Source of the DNA: Flavipsychrobacter sp.
GTDB lineage: Bacteria > Bacteroidota > Bacteroidia > Chitinophagales > Chitinophagaceae
Direction: 5' to 3'
Assembly (NCBI GenBank): GCA_025963465.1
Contig: JAOQAP010000015.1
Coordinates: 1 to 56,123 of the forward strand
Length of the DNA: 56,123 nt
Each line of letters begins with the position of its first letter. The first letter of the stretch is position 1. The notes under the pieces are model-generated. The model was not told where the DNA came from and ran no database searches. It saw nothing but the letters and a program-made list of their open reading frames with translations. This document shows, piece after piece, positions 1-8,829 of this stretch. A program made the position numbers and the translations under genes.

Positions 1-2092
1 CAAATGCTTTCATCCACACATCCCAGTGTATAGCTGCGAAAAACACATCCTGCTTTACATCAAATTCGCCCAGCCTTTTTGCTGATACCTGTTTTGCTGT
101 GCACAGCGTTTGGTTCTTCCACTTCCACACTATCTCGCTTTCGCCATTATTGTCATTGTAGGTCTGTGTAATATTTTTCAGGCCGCTATAGCTCATCAGG
201 TTGTTGATAATTCCTTTCAGGTAGAACACATCAGCTTTTGCAGCTTTCTGGTTCCATTGTCCTGCTGCTACATTGCCTGTTACCCATATACCCAGCATAG
301 ATTCCTGCAGGTACTTGTCGCCCTGCTGTGTGTATACATTGCCGTATTCAAACAGGCCCAGGTCCTGGCTTTTGCGGTTGCAGTTATACTGTATCACTTC
401 CAGTCCTCCTTCCAGCATCGATGGACGCATAACGTCCAGCTCACTGCTCAGGCTGTTGATCATGCGCACTATGTCTGTACGCTCAGCATAGTACTTGCTG
501 TTTACTATAGAGTTGGTAACTATCTCCTGCATGCCCATACCACAAAGCAATTCAGCAGTACGGTTGCGCACATCCCTGTCGCCGCTCAGCGCTTTCATCA
601 GCGTTATGTTCAGCCTCGCAGGTATCTGTATGTTGTCCAGCCCGTCTATGCGCAATACTTCTTCTACTATATCTGCCGACTGCGATACATCTGTTTTGTT
701 AGATGGCACCAGTAGCGTCAGTCCTTCATTCGTTTCATTTGTTATTTCAAAGCCCGATGCCAGCAATACTTCTTTTATTGCTTCGTGTGTATATGCTTTG
801 CCACTCAGCTTTTGTATGTAGCTATAAGTAACTGCTACGCTTGTTGCCTGCAGCGGGGTAGGGTATACATCAGTTATTGCAGATGCTATTTCGCCGCCTG
901 CTACCTCTACTATCATTGCTGCCGCGCGTTTCAGTGCAGGTAATACATTAGTGATGTCCACGCCTTTTTCAAAGTGCGTAGCAGCATCTGTGCGCAGCCC
1001 ATGATGTAATGATGTGCGGCGTATATGCTTCGGATCGAAGTATGCGCTCTCTAAAAACACATTAGTTGTTGCATCTGTGATACCGCTTGTCAGTCCGCCA
1101 AACACGCCACCTATTGCCAGTGGCCCTGTTGCATCGCATATCATCAGGTCTTCAGCACGTAGTTTTCTTTCTTTTTCATCCAGCCCTTTGAATGTTGTGC
1201 CTTCTGCAAGGAAACGAACATTTATTTCACTACCGTTTATTTTATCAGCATCAAATGCATGTAAGGGTTGTCCGTACTCATGCAGCACGTAGTTGGTAAT
1301 GTCTACAATGTTGTTGATGCTGCGCACTTCTATTGTTTGCAGCTTTTCTTTCAGCCATTCAGGCGATGGGCCTACTTTCACATTCTTCAGGCTGATGCCT
1401 GCATAGCGTGGGCATGCAGTGGTTGCGTCTATGTTTACTTTTATTGTGTTGCCCGTTGCTTCTGTTAGCGCAGGTGCGGGCATGGTCACGCTATACCTCT
1501 TACCGTTGTGGTGCGTAAGGTAAGCACACACATCGCGCGCCACACCTATATGGCTGTTGGCGTCAGAGCGGTTAGGGGTCAGTCCTATATGTATCGCAAA
1601 ATCTGTTTGCGGTATGTTGAAATATTCTTTCGCGAGCGTGCCTACTACAGCGTCTGCAGGCAGTATCATGATACCAGCGTGGCTTTTGCCCATGCCTATC
1701 TCATCTTCGGCGCATATCATGCCGCTGCTTTCTTCGCCGCGTATCTTAGCTTTCTTTATCAGGAATGCTTCACCGTCGGTAGGATGCACCATGGCGCCTA
1801 CCGGCGCCACCACCACTTTCTGCCCGGCAGCCACATTTGGTGCGCCGCATACTATCTGCACAGGTGCTTCGCCGCCCAGGTTCACTGTTGTTACGCTCAG
1901 TTTATCGGCATTCGGGTGCTTTCCGCAGGTCAATACTTCGCCTATTACCAGCCCTTCCAGGCCGCCTTTTATGCTCTCTGCGGATTCCACAGCCTCTACT
2001 TCCAGTCCTATAGAAGTAAGAATCCTGCTCAATTCATTTACCGGCAAGGGTTCCGGCAGGTATGCAGACAGCCATTGATATGAAACGATCAT
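1..2092 (-). CDS. pheT: Phenylalanyl-tRNA synthetase beta subunit (3' end outside window)
   Basis: This is the beta chain of the cytoplasmic (alpha-beta)2 enzyme that charges tRNA-Phe. Reading the minus strand from ATG at 2092 gives MIVSYQWLSAYL, the usual PheT start. Next comes an EMAP-II-like tRNA-binding domain (GLVIGEVLTCGKHPNADKLS, then VCGAPNV), then B3/B4 editing-domain text (GLTPNRSDANSHIGVARD) and the later region containing HAFDADKI. About 697 codons are visible without a stop and the gene continues past base 1, so roughly the last 100 residues, including the anticodon-binding-like C-terminus, are missing. No frameshift is seen. pheS is not adjacent on the visible side, so this is probably a stand-alone pheT, divergent from dnaB. 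Confidence 0.97.
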   Translation of the reverse strand, partial: MIVSYQWLSAYLPEPLPVNELSRILTSIGLEVEAVESAESIKGGLEGLVIGEVLTCGKHPNADKLSVTTVNLGGEAPVQIVCGAPNVAAGQKVVVAPVGAMVHPTDGEAFLIKKAKIRGEESSGMICAEDEIGMGKSHAGIMILPADAVVGTLAKEYFNIPQTDFAIHIGLTPNRSDANSHIGVARDVCAYLTHHNGKRYSVTMPAPALTEATGNTIKVNIDATTACPRYAGISLKNVKVGPSPEWLKEKLQTIEVRSINNIVDITNYVLHEYGQPLHAFDADKINGSEINVRFLAEGTTFKGLDEKERKLRAEDLMICDATGPLAIGGVFGGLTSGITDATTNVFLESAYFDPKHIRRTSLHHGLRTDAATHFEKGVDITNVLPALKRAAAMIVEVAGGEIASAITDVYPTPLQATSVAVTYSYIQKLSGKAYTHEAIKEVLLASGFEITNETNEGLTLLVPSNKTDVSQSADIVEEVLRIDGLDNIQIPARLNITLMKALSGDRDVRNRTAELLCGMGMQEIVTNSIVNSKYYAERTDIVRMINSLSSELDVMRPSMLEGGLEVIQYNCNRKSQDLGLFEYGNVYTQQGDKYLQESMLGIWVTGNVAAGQWNQKAAKADVFYLKGIINNLMSYSGLKNITQTYNDNNGESEIVWKWKNQTLCTAKQVSAKRLGEFDVKQDVFFAAIHWDVWMKAF

Positions 2093-2111
2093 TTCAAAAA
2101 TTAAATTTGGA

Positions 2112-2119
2112 CAAAGATA
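2112..2119 (-). promoter_or_regulatory. Candidate -7 box of the pheT promoter
   Basis: On the minus strand this reads TATCTTTG, a perfect match to the Bacteroidota -7 consensus TAnnTTTG, 20 bases upstream of the pheT ATG. I see no TTG at the ideal 17-23 base spacing, so the -33 element is weak or absent. The promoter call is inference. Confidence 0.5.
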
Positions 2120-2239
2120 ACCCTTGATAATAGCAAAAAGCAGGTGCTCAAAAAAATCATTAACAAAAGAGTTTCTACAGTTGATAAACTTAATTCTATG
2201 TGAATTAATGTGCAAAACCGTGAAATTTGCCGAACTTTA

Positions 2240-2270
2240 TGTGGAGAACATGGGGATAAGACGTGGATAA
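2240..2270. promoter_or_regulatory. Three DnaA-box-like 9-mers with 11-bp periodicity
   Basis: Three 9-mers start at 2240, 2251 and 2262: TGTGGAGAA, TGGGGATAA and CGTGGATAA. Each differs by one base from TGTGGATAA, the complement of the DnaA box TTATCCACA. They all lie in the same orientation and exactly 11 bp apart, close to one helical turn, between divergent pheT and dnaB. A weaker match with two mismatches lies at 2179-2187. An AT-rich run follows at about 2285-2320. This could be a DnaA-controlled dnaB promoter region or part of a replication origin; sequence alone cannot decide. Confidence 0.45.
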
Positions 2271-2493
2271 GGCTATTTGGTGGTGGGTAATTAAACAATT
2301 TTAAAAACAATTTCCCTCTGATTTTTCCTGCTACATTCGTTCCCCGCACAGGGATTTTAATCATTCCTTAATACTGGCTTAATAGTGGAATCTTTACTGC
2401 TGCTATAATAAAAAAGAGCTGATCATTAAGGGGGTAGGTATCTCCGGCGCTGAAGAAATAATATTAAAACACTATATAATAGTAAGAAGTATA

Positions 2494-4182
2494 ATGGCAG
2501 TTAACGTTAAAAAAGAATTTGGTAACGCAAGAAACCGCAAACCGGACCTCACAACTATGGTTTACGGTAAGGTGCCCCCGCAGGCGCCTGAGCTGGAGGA
2601 GGCCGTATTGGGCGCCTGCATGCTGGAAAAAGATACGTTTGCACAGGTTTTAGAGATCATACAGTCAGAAGATTGTTTTTATGTAGACGCTCACCAGAAG
2701 ATATATTCTGCCATGAGGCGCCTTTTCGACAAGGGTACGCCGGTGGATCTGCTGACGATAACGGAAGAATTAAGAAAAACAGGTGAGCTGGAAATAGTAG
2801 GCGGTGCATATCTCCTTACCCGCCTCACAATGAGCGTATTATCCAGTGCCCACGTAGAAGCACACTCACGTATTGTGATGGAAAAATTCATCCAGCGTGA
2901 GTTGATACGCATCAGCGGAAGTGTGATCAGTGATGCTTACGAGGACAGCACAGACGTGTTCGATCTGCTGGATAAAGCAGAGTCCGGCCTGTATGAAATT
3001 ACCGATAAGCACCTGCGTAAGAACTTCCGCAGCCTGCAGGATGTATTGGTACGCACACTGAATGAAATAGACGAGAACCGTAAAAAAACTGATGATATTA
3101 CCGGTGTGCCTTCCCACTTTAAAGAGCTGGATGCACTTACCGGAGGCTGGCAGAAGACCGACTTAATTATCCTTGCAGCACGTCCCGCCGTGGGTAAAAC
3201 GGCCTTTACGCTGAACCTGGCCATGAATGCGGCCATGAACGCAGGTAAGCCTTTCCCGGTGGCGTTATTCTCGCTGGAAATGGGCGCAGGTCAGATCGTA
3301 AAAAGGATGCTGAGCTGCGTTACAGAAGTACACATGGAGGCCATCACCCGTGGTAAAATGGCGGAGCACGAATTTGTGCAGATGTCACAGCGCATGGGCA
3401 AACTGGCTGAGGCTAAGATATTTATAGATGACCAGGCAGCGCTGAATATCTTTGAGCTTCGTGCGAAAGCAAGAAGGCTGAAACAGAAGCATGATATACA
3501 GATGATACTCATCGATTACCTGCAGCTGATGACAGCAGGCATAGAGAAAGGTGGCAATCGTGAGCAGGAGATCAGTAAAATATCACGTGACCTGAAAGCA
3601 CTGGCGAAGGAGCTGGAAGTGCCTATTATAGCGCTGTCGCAGTTGAATCGTTCCGTAGAAACAAGAAAGGAATCCAAGATACCACAGTTGAGTGACCTCC
3701 GTGAATCGGGAGCCATAGAGCAGGATGCGGACATGGTTATGTTCCTGTATCGTCCGGAGTATCATGGTATTACCAACGATGCTATGGGTGAAACTATAGA
3801 AGGGGAAACACACATACACATAGCCAAGCACAGAAATGGTAGTACGGGTATGGTAAAGGTGCGCTTCATAAAAGAATACCAGAAGTTCGTAGACCTTGAA
3901 GACAATCGTTTTGAATTTGGCGGTAACAATGGTGGTGGTCATGGCGGCGGCGGTAATAGCGGCGGTGGCGGCTTCAGCGGAGGCCCTGCAAACAAAGACA
4001 ATCCGCAGGCAGGCATCCGCAGAGACCCTAGCGAGTTCGGAGGCTCTAAGATGTTCATTCCTAGTGGTTTCCAGACCTTGCAATCTAAAGTGAATGACAC
4101 TAACTGGGACGATGAGGATGGTGGCCCCGGCACACCATTCAAAAAGACCCCGCCGCCATCTGATGATGATGTGCCGTTCTGA
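2494..4182 (+). CDS. dnaB: Replicative DNA helicase DnaB with SSB-like C-terminal tail
   Basis: DnaB is the hexameric 5'-3' helicase of the replication fork. The N-terminal DnaB domain (about 28-130, PPQAPELEEAVLGACML) is followed by the RecA-like motor with Walker A ARPAVGKTAF (229-238, K235), LFSLEMG, the IDYLQLM Walker B region and LSQLNRSVE/SDLRESGAIEQDAD. The helicase core ends near residue 470. It is followed by a glycine-rich, low-complexity linker (GGGHGGGGNSGGGG) and an acidic tip ending DDDVPF. That ending closely resembles the SSB tip DDDIPF, which docks replication and repair proteins. The plain DnaB family does not need this tail, so here it may recruit SSB partners (inference). 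No intein is seen. The gene is monocistronic with its own terminator. Confidence 0.97.
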   Translation: MAVNVKKEFGNARNRKPDLTTMVYGKVPPQAPELEEAVLGACMLEKDTFAQVLEIIQSEDCFYVDAHQKIYSAMRRLFDKGTPVDLLTITEELRKTGELEIVGGAYLLTRLTMSVLSSAHVEAHSRIVMEKFIQRELIRISGSVISDAYEDSTDVFDLLDKAESGLYEITDKHLRKNFRSLQDVLVRTLNEIDENRKKTDDITGVPSHFKELDALTGGWQKTDLIILAARPAVGKTAFTLNLAMNAAMNAGKPFPVALFSLEMGAGQIVKRMLSCVTEVHMEAITRGKMAEHEFVQMSQRMGKLAEAKIFIDDQAALNIFELRAKARRLKQKHDIQMILIDYLQLMTAGIEKGGNREQEISKISRDLKALAKELEVPIIALSQLNRSVETRKESKIPQLSDLRESGAIEQDADMVMFLYRPEYHGITNDAMGETIEGETHIHIAKHRNGSTGMVKVRFIKEYQKFVDLEDNRFEFGGNNGGGHGGGGNSGGGGFSGGPANKDNPQAGIRRDPSEFGGSKMFIPSGFQTLQSKVNDTNWDDEDGGPGTPFKKTPPPSDDDVPF

Positions 4183-4205
4183 TGTTTAATTAAAATAAAG
4201 CTTTT

Positions 4206-4235
4206 AAGGTCGCCAATTTGGCGGCCTTATTTTTT
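4206..4235 (+). terminator. Rho-independent terminator of dnaB
   Basis: A 9-bp stem with one G-U pair (AAGGTCGCC / GGCGGCCTT) and an AATTT loop is followed by ATTTTTT, 23 bases after the dnaB stop. Confidence 0.88.
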
Positions 4236-4307
4236 GCAACTCATTTGGCTTTGCATACAATTATATATGTTCCTGCCCTTTTAACAACCCAAGTTCAATA
4301 ATTATAT

Positions 4308-4315
4308 TAATTTTG
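4308..4315 (+). promoter_or_regulatory. Candidate -7 box of the cysteine desulfurase gene
   Basis: TAATTTTG matches TAnnTTTG and lies 46 bases before the ATG at 4362. No clear TTG is present at the -33 position, so the match is partial evidence. Confidence 0.45.
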
Positions 4316-4361
4316 CCACCCTTATTGTTTTAGTCCTCTTCACGAATATAATTGTTTGATA

Positions 4362-5495
4362 ATGAGCCGTATTTACTTCGACAATGCAGCCACCACTGCG
4401 CTTGATCCTGATGTTTTGGAGGTAATGATGCCTTTCCTTACTGAAAAGTTTGGCAACCCATCGTCTATCTACTCTTATGGCAGGGAAACGAAGATGGCCA
4501 TTGAGAATGCGCGTAAAAGTGTAGCTAAAACATTGAATGCTAATCCAGGTGAAATATTTTTTACTTCAGGCGGCACAGAAAGTACGAATGCCGCTATCAC
4601 CGCCGCAACGCGAGATCTTGGCTGCAAGCACATCATCACCTCTCCTATTGAGCATCATGCTACATTGCATACAGTAGAGCATATGGCACATTTCAAGCAT
4701 GCCACGCTCAGCTACGTAAAACTGACCGATAAAGGTCATATAGACATGAAGCACCTGGAAGAGCTGCTGGCAGCTAGCAAAGACAAGACCTTGGTAACGC
4801 TCATGCATGCCAATAATGAGATAGGCAACATAATGGACATTAAAGCTGTAGGTGAACTATGCAAAAAGTATGATGCCATCTTTCACAGCGATACAGTGCA
4901 GACCGTGGGGCATTATCCATTCGATCTGAAGAATACTTATGTACACTTTATAAATGGTGCAGGCCATAAGTTTAATGGGCCTAAAGGCGTAGGTATTTTG
5001 TATGTAAATGAAAATGTAACTATTAAGCCATACATAAACGGTGGCGCGCAGGAGCGCAACATGCGTGCCGGGACAGAGAACCTGTATGGCATTATCGGTT
5101 TTGCAAAAGCGCTGGAAATAGCTACTGCACGCTATGAGCAGGATAGTACTGCTATCCGTGAACTGAAAATGTACATGGCAGATAAATTGCAGCAAACATT
5201 CCCCGGTATTGGTTTTAACGGCGATACTTTTGGTAATAGCCTGTACACAGTGCTGAATGTTTCCTTCCCTATGACAGAGCGCTCAGATATGTTGCTGTTC
5301 AATCTTGACATGGCAGGTATCTGTGTGAGTGGTGGCAGTGCCTGTACAAGTGGCGCTAATTCATTAAGCCATGTTATCGGTGCATTATACCAGGGGCAGT
5401 CTATGGATATAGTACCTATACGTTTTTCGTTTTCCCGCCACAATACTAAGGAAGAGATAGATGCAGTTGTAGAAAAGCTGAAAGAGCTGGTATAA
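4362..5495 (+). CDS. iscS: Cysteine desulfurase (IscS/NifS-type class V aminotransferase)
   Basis: This PLP enzyme releases sulfur from L-cysteine as a persulfide for Fe-S cluster and thio-cofactor assembly. The 377-residue protein starts MSRIYFDNAATT at ATG 4362; an in-frame TTG two codons upstream is less likely. Key sites are EHH in SPIEHHATLHTVEH (97-99), HSDTVQ (175-180) with the PLP-contacting Asp177, the Schiff-base lysine in GHKFNGPKG (K203), and the persulfide cysteine in GGSACTSG (C328). GGAQERNMRAGTEN is typical of the NifS/IscS group. No iscU, sufE or regulator is adjacent, so the partner scaffold must be elsewhere. The choice between iscS and nifS as a name is arbitrary. Confidence 0.92.
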   Translation: MSRIYFDNAATTALDPDVLEVMMPFLTEKFGNPSSIYSYGRETKMAIENARKSVAKTLNANPGEIFFTSGGTESTNAAITAATRDLGCKHIITSPIEHHATLHTVEHMAHFKHATLSYVKLTDKGHIDMKHLEELLAASKDKTLVTLMHANNEIGNIMDIKAVGELCKKYDAIFHSDTVQTVGHYPFDLKNTYVHFINGAGHKFNGPKGVGILYVNENVTIKPYINGGAQERNMRAGTENLYGIIGFAKALEIATARYEQDSTAIRELKMYMADKLQQTFPGIGFNGDTFGNSLYTVLNVSFPMTERSDMLLFNLDMAGICVSGGSACTSGANSLSHVIGALYQGQSMDIVPIRFSFSRHNTKEEIDAVVEKLKELV

Positions 5496-5554
5496 TGCTA
5501 TATGCTTTTTTCATTAAGTTTTAAATAGCGCTAGTATCCGCATGGCTTAATCGT

Positions 5555-5562
5555 TATCTTTG
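5555..5562 (+). promoter_or_regulatory. Candidate -7 box of the pyk promoter
   Basis: TATCTTTG matches TAnnTTTG perfectly and sits 88 bases upstream of the pyk ATG. The same octamer precedes pheT. Confidence 0.5.
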
Positions 5563-5650
5563 GAGCGCATTGGCAGTTTGTTGTACTGCTTCGGGTGGTA
5601 TAAATTTTATTGTCCAAACTGTAGACCACCAATGTCTAAGAGAATAATAT

Positions 5651-7072
5651 ATGCTACACAAAACCAAGATAATAGCCACAGTAGGCCCCGCATGCAATAC
5701 CTATGAAAAATTGCTGGCCCTTGTTCACGAAGGGGTAAATGTGTTCCGCCTCAACTTTTCACACGGCACACATGAGCAACATAAAGTGTTCATAGATCAT
5801 ATCAAGAACATCAACGTCACTTTCCCTTTTAACATAGCCATACTTGCTGATCTGCAAGGCCCAAAGCTGCGTGTAGGTGAGATCGAAAATAATTTCCTTG
5901 ACCTGAAGAAAGGCGATGAATTTTACTTTAGTAATGTAAAAAGCATCGGTACGCTGGAGAATATTTATATCTCCTATCCCGACTTTCACAAAGATGTGCG
6001 CATAGGTGAAAAGATATTGCTGGATGATGGTAAGATAGAAGTGCTGGTAAAAGAAGTGGAAATGGACAACCGCGTAAAAGTGGAAGTACTCACCCCGGGA
6101 ATACTCTCTTCTAAAAAAGGGGTAAACCTGCCGGATACCAAAATATCACTTCCTTCATTGTCAGAAAAAGACCTTGCTGACCTTGATTTTATCATCAGCC
6201 AGGACATAGACTGGGTGGCGCTTTCATTTGTCCGCCGCCCGGAAGATGTAACAGGGCTTAGGGATATACTGAAGCAGAAAGGCAGCAATGCCAAGATCAT
6301 TTCGAAAATAGAAAAGCCTGAAGCGCTGCTGCACCTGCGTGAAATAATACTGGCATCTGATGCGGTGATGGTTGCCCGTGGCGACCTGGGTGTTGAGCTT
6401 CCATTAGAGCAGATACCCATGATCCAGAAGAACATTGTGAGCAAGTGTATACACCGTGCCAAGCCGGTGATCATTGCTACACAGATGATGGAGAGCATGA
6501 TAGACCGTACACGTCCTAACCGTAGTGAAATAACCGACGTGGCAAATGCAGTACTGGAAGGCGCTGACGCAGTAATGCTGAGCGGTGAAACTGCTATGGG
6601 CCAATATCCTGAATTGGTGATACGTACTATGGTCAGTATTATCAATGAAGTGGAAAAGGAAAAGGTTGTATATAATCGTAATCTTACTCCTAAGCCACAC
6701 TCACCGTCATTCCTTAGCGATGCGCTTTGCTACAATGCCTGCGAGATCGCAAAGGATATAGAAGCGAATGCGCTTATTGGTATGACGCAGTCTGGTTATA
6801 CAGGATTTATGTTATCTAGTTTCCGTCCGCTGTCGCCATTATATGTATTTACCAAAACACAGACCCTGGTCAACCAGCTAAGCCTGAGCTGGGGCGTCAA
6901 AGCCTTTTATTTCGATAAGGAAGAAAGTATGGATGACACTATTGCCGAGCAGATCAATTTCCTGAAAGAAAAGGGGCTGCTGAAATCAGGCGACGTAGTA
7001 GTAAATACAGGCAGCACACCTGTGCAGGAGCATTTACCAACTAATATGATCAAGGTCACTAAGGTAGCTTAG
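5651..7072 (+). CDS. pyk: Pyruvate kinase
   Basis: This glycolytic enzyme converts phosphoenolpyruvate and ADP to pyruvate and ATP. The 473 residues cover the full family length. They include the N-terminal barrel start KIIATVGPACNTYEKL and NVFRLNFSHG, the B domain (about 70-165), the catalytic lysine region KIISKIEKPEAL, VMVARGDLGVELP, and the signature region IIATQMMESMIDRTRPNRSE followed by VMLSGETAMGQYPE. The C-terminal allosteric domain is present (NALIGMTQSGYTG to the end). The gene is monocistronic between a TATCTTTG box and a strong terminator. No oddities are seen. Confidence 0.97.
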   Translation: MLHKTKIIATVGPACNTYEKLLALVHEGVNVFRLNFSHGTHEQHKVFIDHIKNINVTFPFNIAILADLQGPKLRVGEIENNFLDLKKGDEFYFSNVKSIGTLENIYISYPDFHKDVRIGEKILLDDGKIEVLVKEVEMDNRVKVEVLTPGILSSKKGVNLPDTKISLPSLSEKDLADLDFIISQDIDWVALSFVRRPEDVTGLRDILKQKGSNAKIISKIEKPEALLHLREIILASDAVMVARGDLGVELPLEQIPMIQKNIVSKCIHRAKPVIIATQMMESMIDRTRPNRSEITDVANAVLEGADAVMLSGETAMGQYPELVIRTMVSIINEVEKEKVVYNRNLTPKPHSPSFLSDALCYNACEIAKDIEANALIGMTQSGYTGFMLSSFRPLSPLYVFTKTQTLVNQLSLSWGVKAFYFDKEESMDDTIAEQINFLKEKGLLKSGDVVVNTGSTPVQEHLPTNMIKVTKVA

Positions 7073-7082
7073 ACAATACCAT

Positions 7083-7129
7083 TTCAACAAAAAAGACAGC
7101 CGCTTTTTGCGGCTGTCTTTTTTGTTGAA
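7083..7129. terminator. Bidirectional terminator between pyk and the M28 peptidase gene
   Basis: This is a perfect 21-bp inverted repeat with a TTTTT loop. The inner stem is GACAGCCGC / GCGGCTGTC, flanked by A-run and T-run arms. It lies between convergent genes and can serve both strands. Confidence 0.93.
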
Positions 7130-7145
7130 AAACTCTTCTTTGGTT

Positions 7146-8732
7146 TTACCTCCTGTAGCTATCCGGCGCAGGATTCACTTTAGGTAACGCTTTACGGGGC
7201 AATTGCTCATCGCGCATAGCTGTGTTGTAAACAAATGCCGCCATGATGATAGATGCCTGCATGAGGTCGTTTGCGCTCATGCGGTCGTAAGAGTCCATAT
7301 TGGTGTGGTGGGTACGTGTGCCATACTCCAGGCCATCCTGTATGAACTGGAACCCGGGTATGCCCACTTCATCAAATGATATATGGTCTGTTGAGCCAGT
7401 GTTCTTAATAGTTACAGTGCTTGCACCGAGGTCTGCAAATGGTTCCAGCCATTCGGTGAATATCGGGCGCAGCTCATCATTGCCCTGCATGTATATACCA
7501 CGTATCCTGCCGCCGCCATTGTCCAGGTTATAATAGGCTGATACTTTGGATTGCTCGGGTTTTAATTCCATGGTCAGCCTGTTGCCGAAGTGATTCTTTA
7601 CATATCCTCTTGAGCCCAGCAGTCCCTGCTCTTCGCCGCTCCACAGCGCTATACGTATAGTCCTGCGTGGTTTTATGCCTATTGCTTTCAGTATCCTTAT
7701 CGCTTCCATGGCTACCGCAGTTCCTGCACCATTATCTGTAGCACCGGTAGATGCATGCCAGCTATCCATATGGCCGCCCAGCATCACCAGTTCTTCTTTC
7801 AGCTTAGGGTCCGTGCCCTGTATCTCTGCTACTACATTATTCTCTACAGAGTCTGCTGTTTGGAAGGTGGTCCTTGTATCCATCTCTAGTGTTACTTCCT
7901 TGCCGGCATCCAGTAATCTTACCAGGCGGCCAATATGCTCACTGCCCATTTCCATTTCAGGCAACACTGTTGGCGCATCCCATGCGCGTGAAGCCCCGTT
8001 CGATGTAAATACAGTGCCCATTGTACCCCTGCCACCGCTCAATACAGCTACAACACCTTCAGCCTTAAAGAATGAATCAATGGATTTGCGTAGCGCCATT
8101 GCTGCGCCTCTTGTATTGTTTGGTTTTGCCGGGCGCTGGCTCAGGTTGGTAGCCACTTCCTCGGTGTGCGGGTCCATAGCTATTTTCTTCAGCTCATCAT
8201 CGCTTATCCTGCTGGCATCGGCGGTGAAGTTGGGCTTAGTCTCGCTGCTTGCGGGTGCCATTACTACTATCTTGCCGTTCAGCTTGCCTGCATACTGCGC
8301 CATGTCCTGTGCGTTATCTATGCGCACTGCTACAGCACCTGCTTTTACGGGGCCATTAGTGCCGGGCGTCCATGCTTTGGGTACGCCTATCAGCGCCTGG
8401 TAGTAGGGCGCCGTCATAGCCAGGTAAGCCTTGTTGATCTCCCATCCCTTACCGAAGCCACCCCACGGCTCTACTGCCGCGTTGGTAAGGCTCCAGTCGG
8501 CCAGTTGTTTGCGTGCCCATTGCTCCGCGCTCTTCATTCCTGCAGACCCCGTGAGCCTTGGTCCGTTCACATCCGTCAGGTTAAAGAGGATATCCATCAC
8601 CTTTGAATTATTAAAGCCCTCGTTCTTGATAAGCTCTATAGTATGTATGTCCACATGCTCATTCTTATCTCCTTTAAAGGACATTGTGAAAAAAGCAAGC
8701 GCCGTAAGCGCAAAGGCGGCAGTATATTTCAT
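7146..8732 (-). CDS. Secreted M28-family metallopeptidase with PA domain
   Basis: This is probably a periplasmic or secreted aminopeptidase or carboxypeptidase of the M28 zinc family. It has an N-terminal hydrophobic signal (KYTAAFALTALAFFTMSF). A protease-associated region (about 130-250) contains GKIVVMAPAS and VVAVLSGGRGT. The catalytic domain shows the usual metal ligands: GGHMDSW, ATDNGAGTAVAMEA, LWSGEEQGLLGS and STDHISFDE. At 528 residues it matches full-length PA-M28 enzymes. It is transcribed alone: a 17-bp hairpin upstream ends the preceding lipoprotein operon and the shared terminator with pyk lies downstream. The specific substrate cannot be read from the sequence. Confidence 0.9.
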   Translation of the reverse strand: MKYTAAFALTALAFFTMSFKGDKNEHVDIHTIELIKNEGFNNSKVMDILFNLTDVNGPRLTGSAGMKSAEQWARKQLADWSLTNAAVEPWGGFGKGWEINKAYLAMTAPYYQALIGVPKAWTPGTNGPVKAGAVAVRIDNAQDMAQYAGKLNGKIVVMAPASSETKPNFTADASRISDDELKKIAMDPHTEEVATNLSQRPAKPNNTRGAAMALRKSIDSFFKAEGVVAVLSGGRGTMGTVFTSNGASRAWDAPTVLPEMEMGSEHIGRLVRLLDAGKEVTLEMDTRTTFQTADSVENNVVAEIQGTDPKLKEELVMLGGHMDSWHASTGATDNGAGTAVAMEAIRILKAIGIKPRRTIRIALWSGEEQGLLGSRGYVKNHFGNRLTMELKPEQSKVSAYYNLDNGGGRIRGIYMQGNDELRPIFTEWLEPFADLGASTVTIKNTGSTDHISFDEVGIPGFQFIQDGLEYGTRTHHTNMDSYDRMSANDLMQASIIMAAFVYNTAMRDEQLPRKALPKVNPAPDSYRR

Positions 8733-8761
8733 GTTCCCGTTTATTTATGGCAACAAAGTAA

Positions 8762-8800
8762 TGAAAAAGCTGCATTGCAGGTAGCAATGCAGCTTTTTCA
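8762..8800 (-). terminator. Terminator of the kinase-regulator-lipoprotein operon
   Basis: A perfect 17-bp stem (TGAAAAAGCTGCATTGC and its complement) with an AGGTA loop lies 29 bases past the stop of the last lipoprotein gene. On the minus strand it ends in a T-rich arm, and it sits just upstream of the M28 gene. Confidence 0.85.
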
Positions 8801-8829
8801 CCCTATACGGGTTAATTGTATAGTGCCCG

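Larger units (their letters stand above)
2093..2493. other. Divergent pheT-dnaB intergenic region
   Basis: This 401-base AT-rich gap separates the divergent pheT and dnaB genes. It holds the pheT -7 box and the three DnaA-box-like sites listed separately. An 87-codon minus-strand frame at 2101-2364 has no recognisable features and I regard it as non-coding. I find no good TAnnTTTG match for dnaB itself. Confidence 0.6.

Noticed and set aside
2101-2364. 87-codon minus-strand frame between pheT and dnaB
   Set aside because: It has no signal, domain or homology-like pattern and covers the DnaA-box-like cluster; it is best read as non-coding.
3896-4142. Overlapping frames in the glycine-rich end of dnaB
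   Set aside because: They are shadow frames of a low-complexity coding region.
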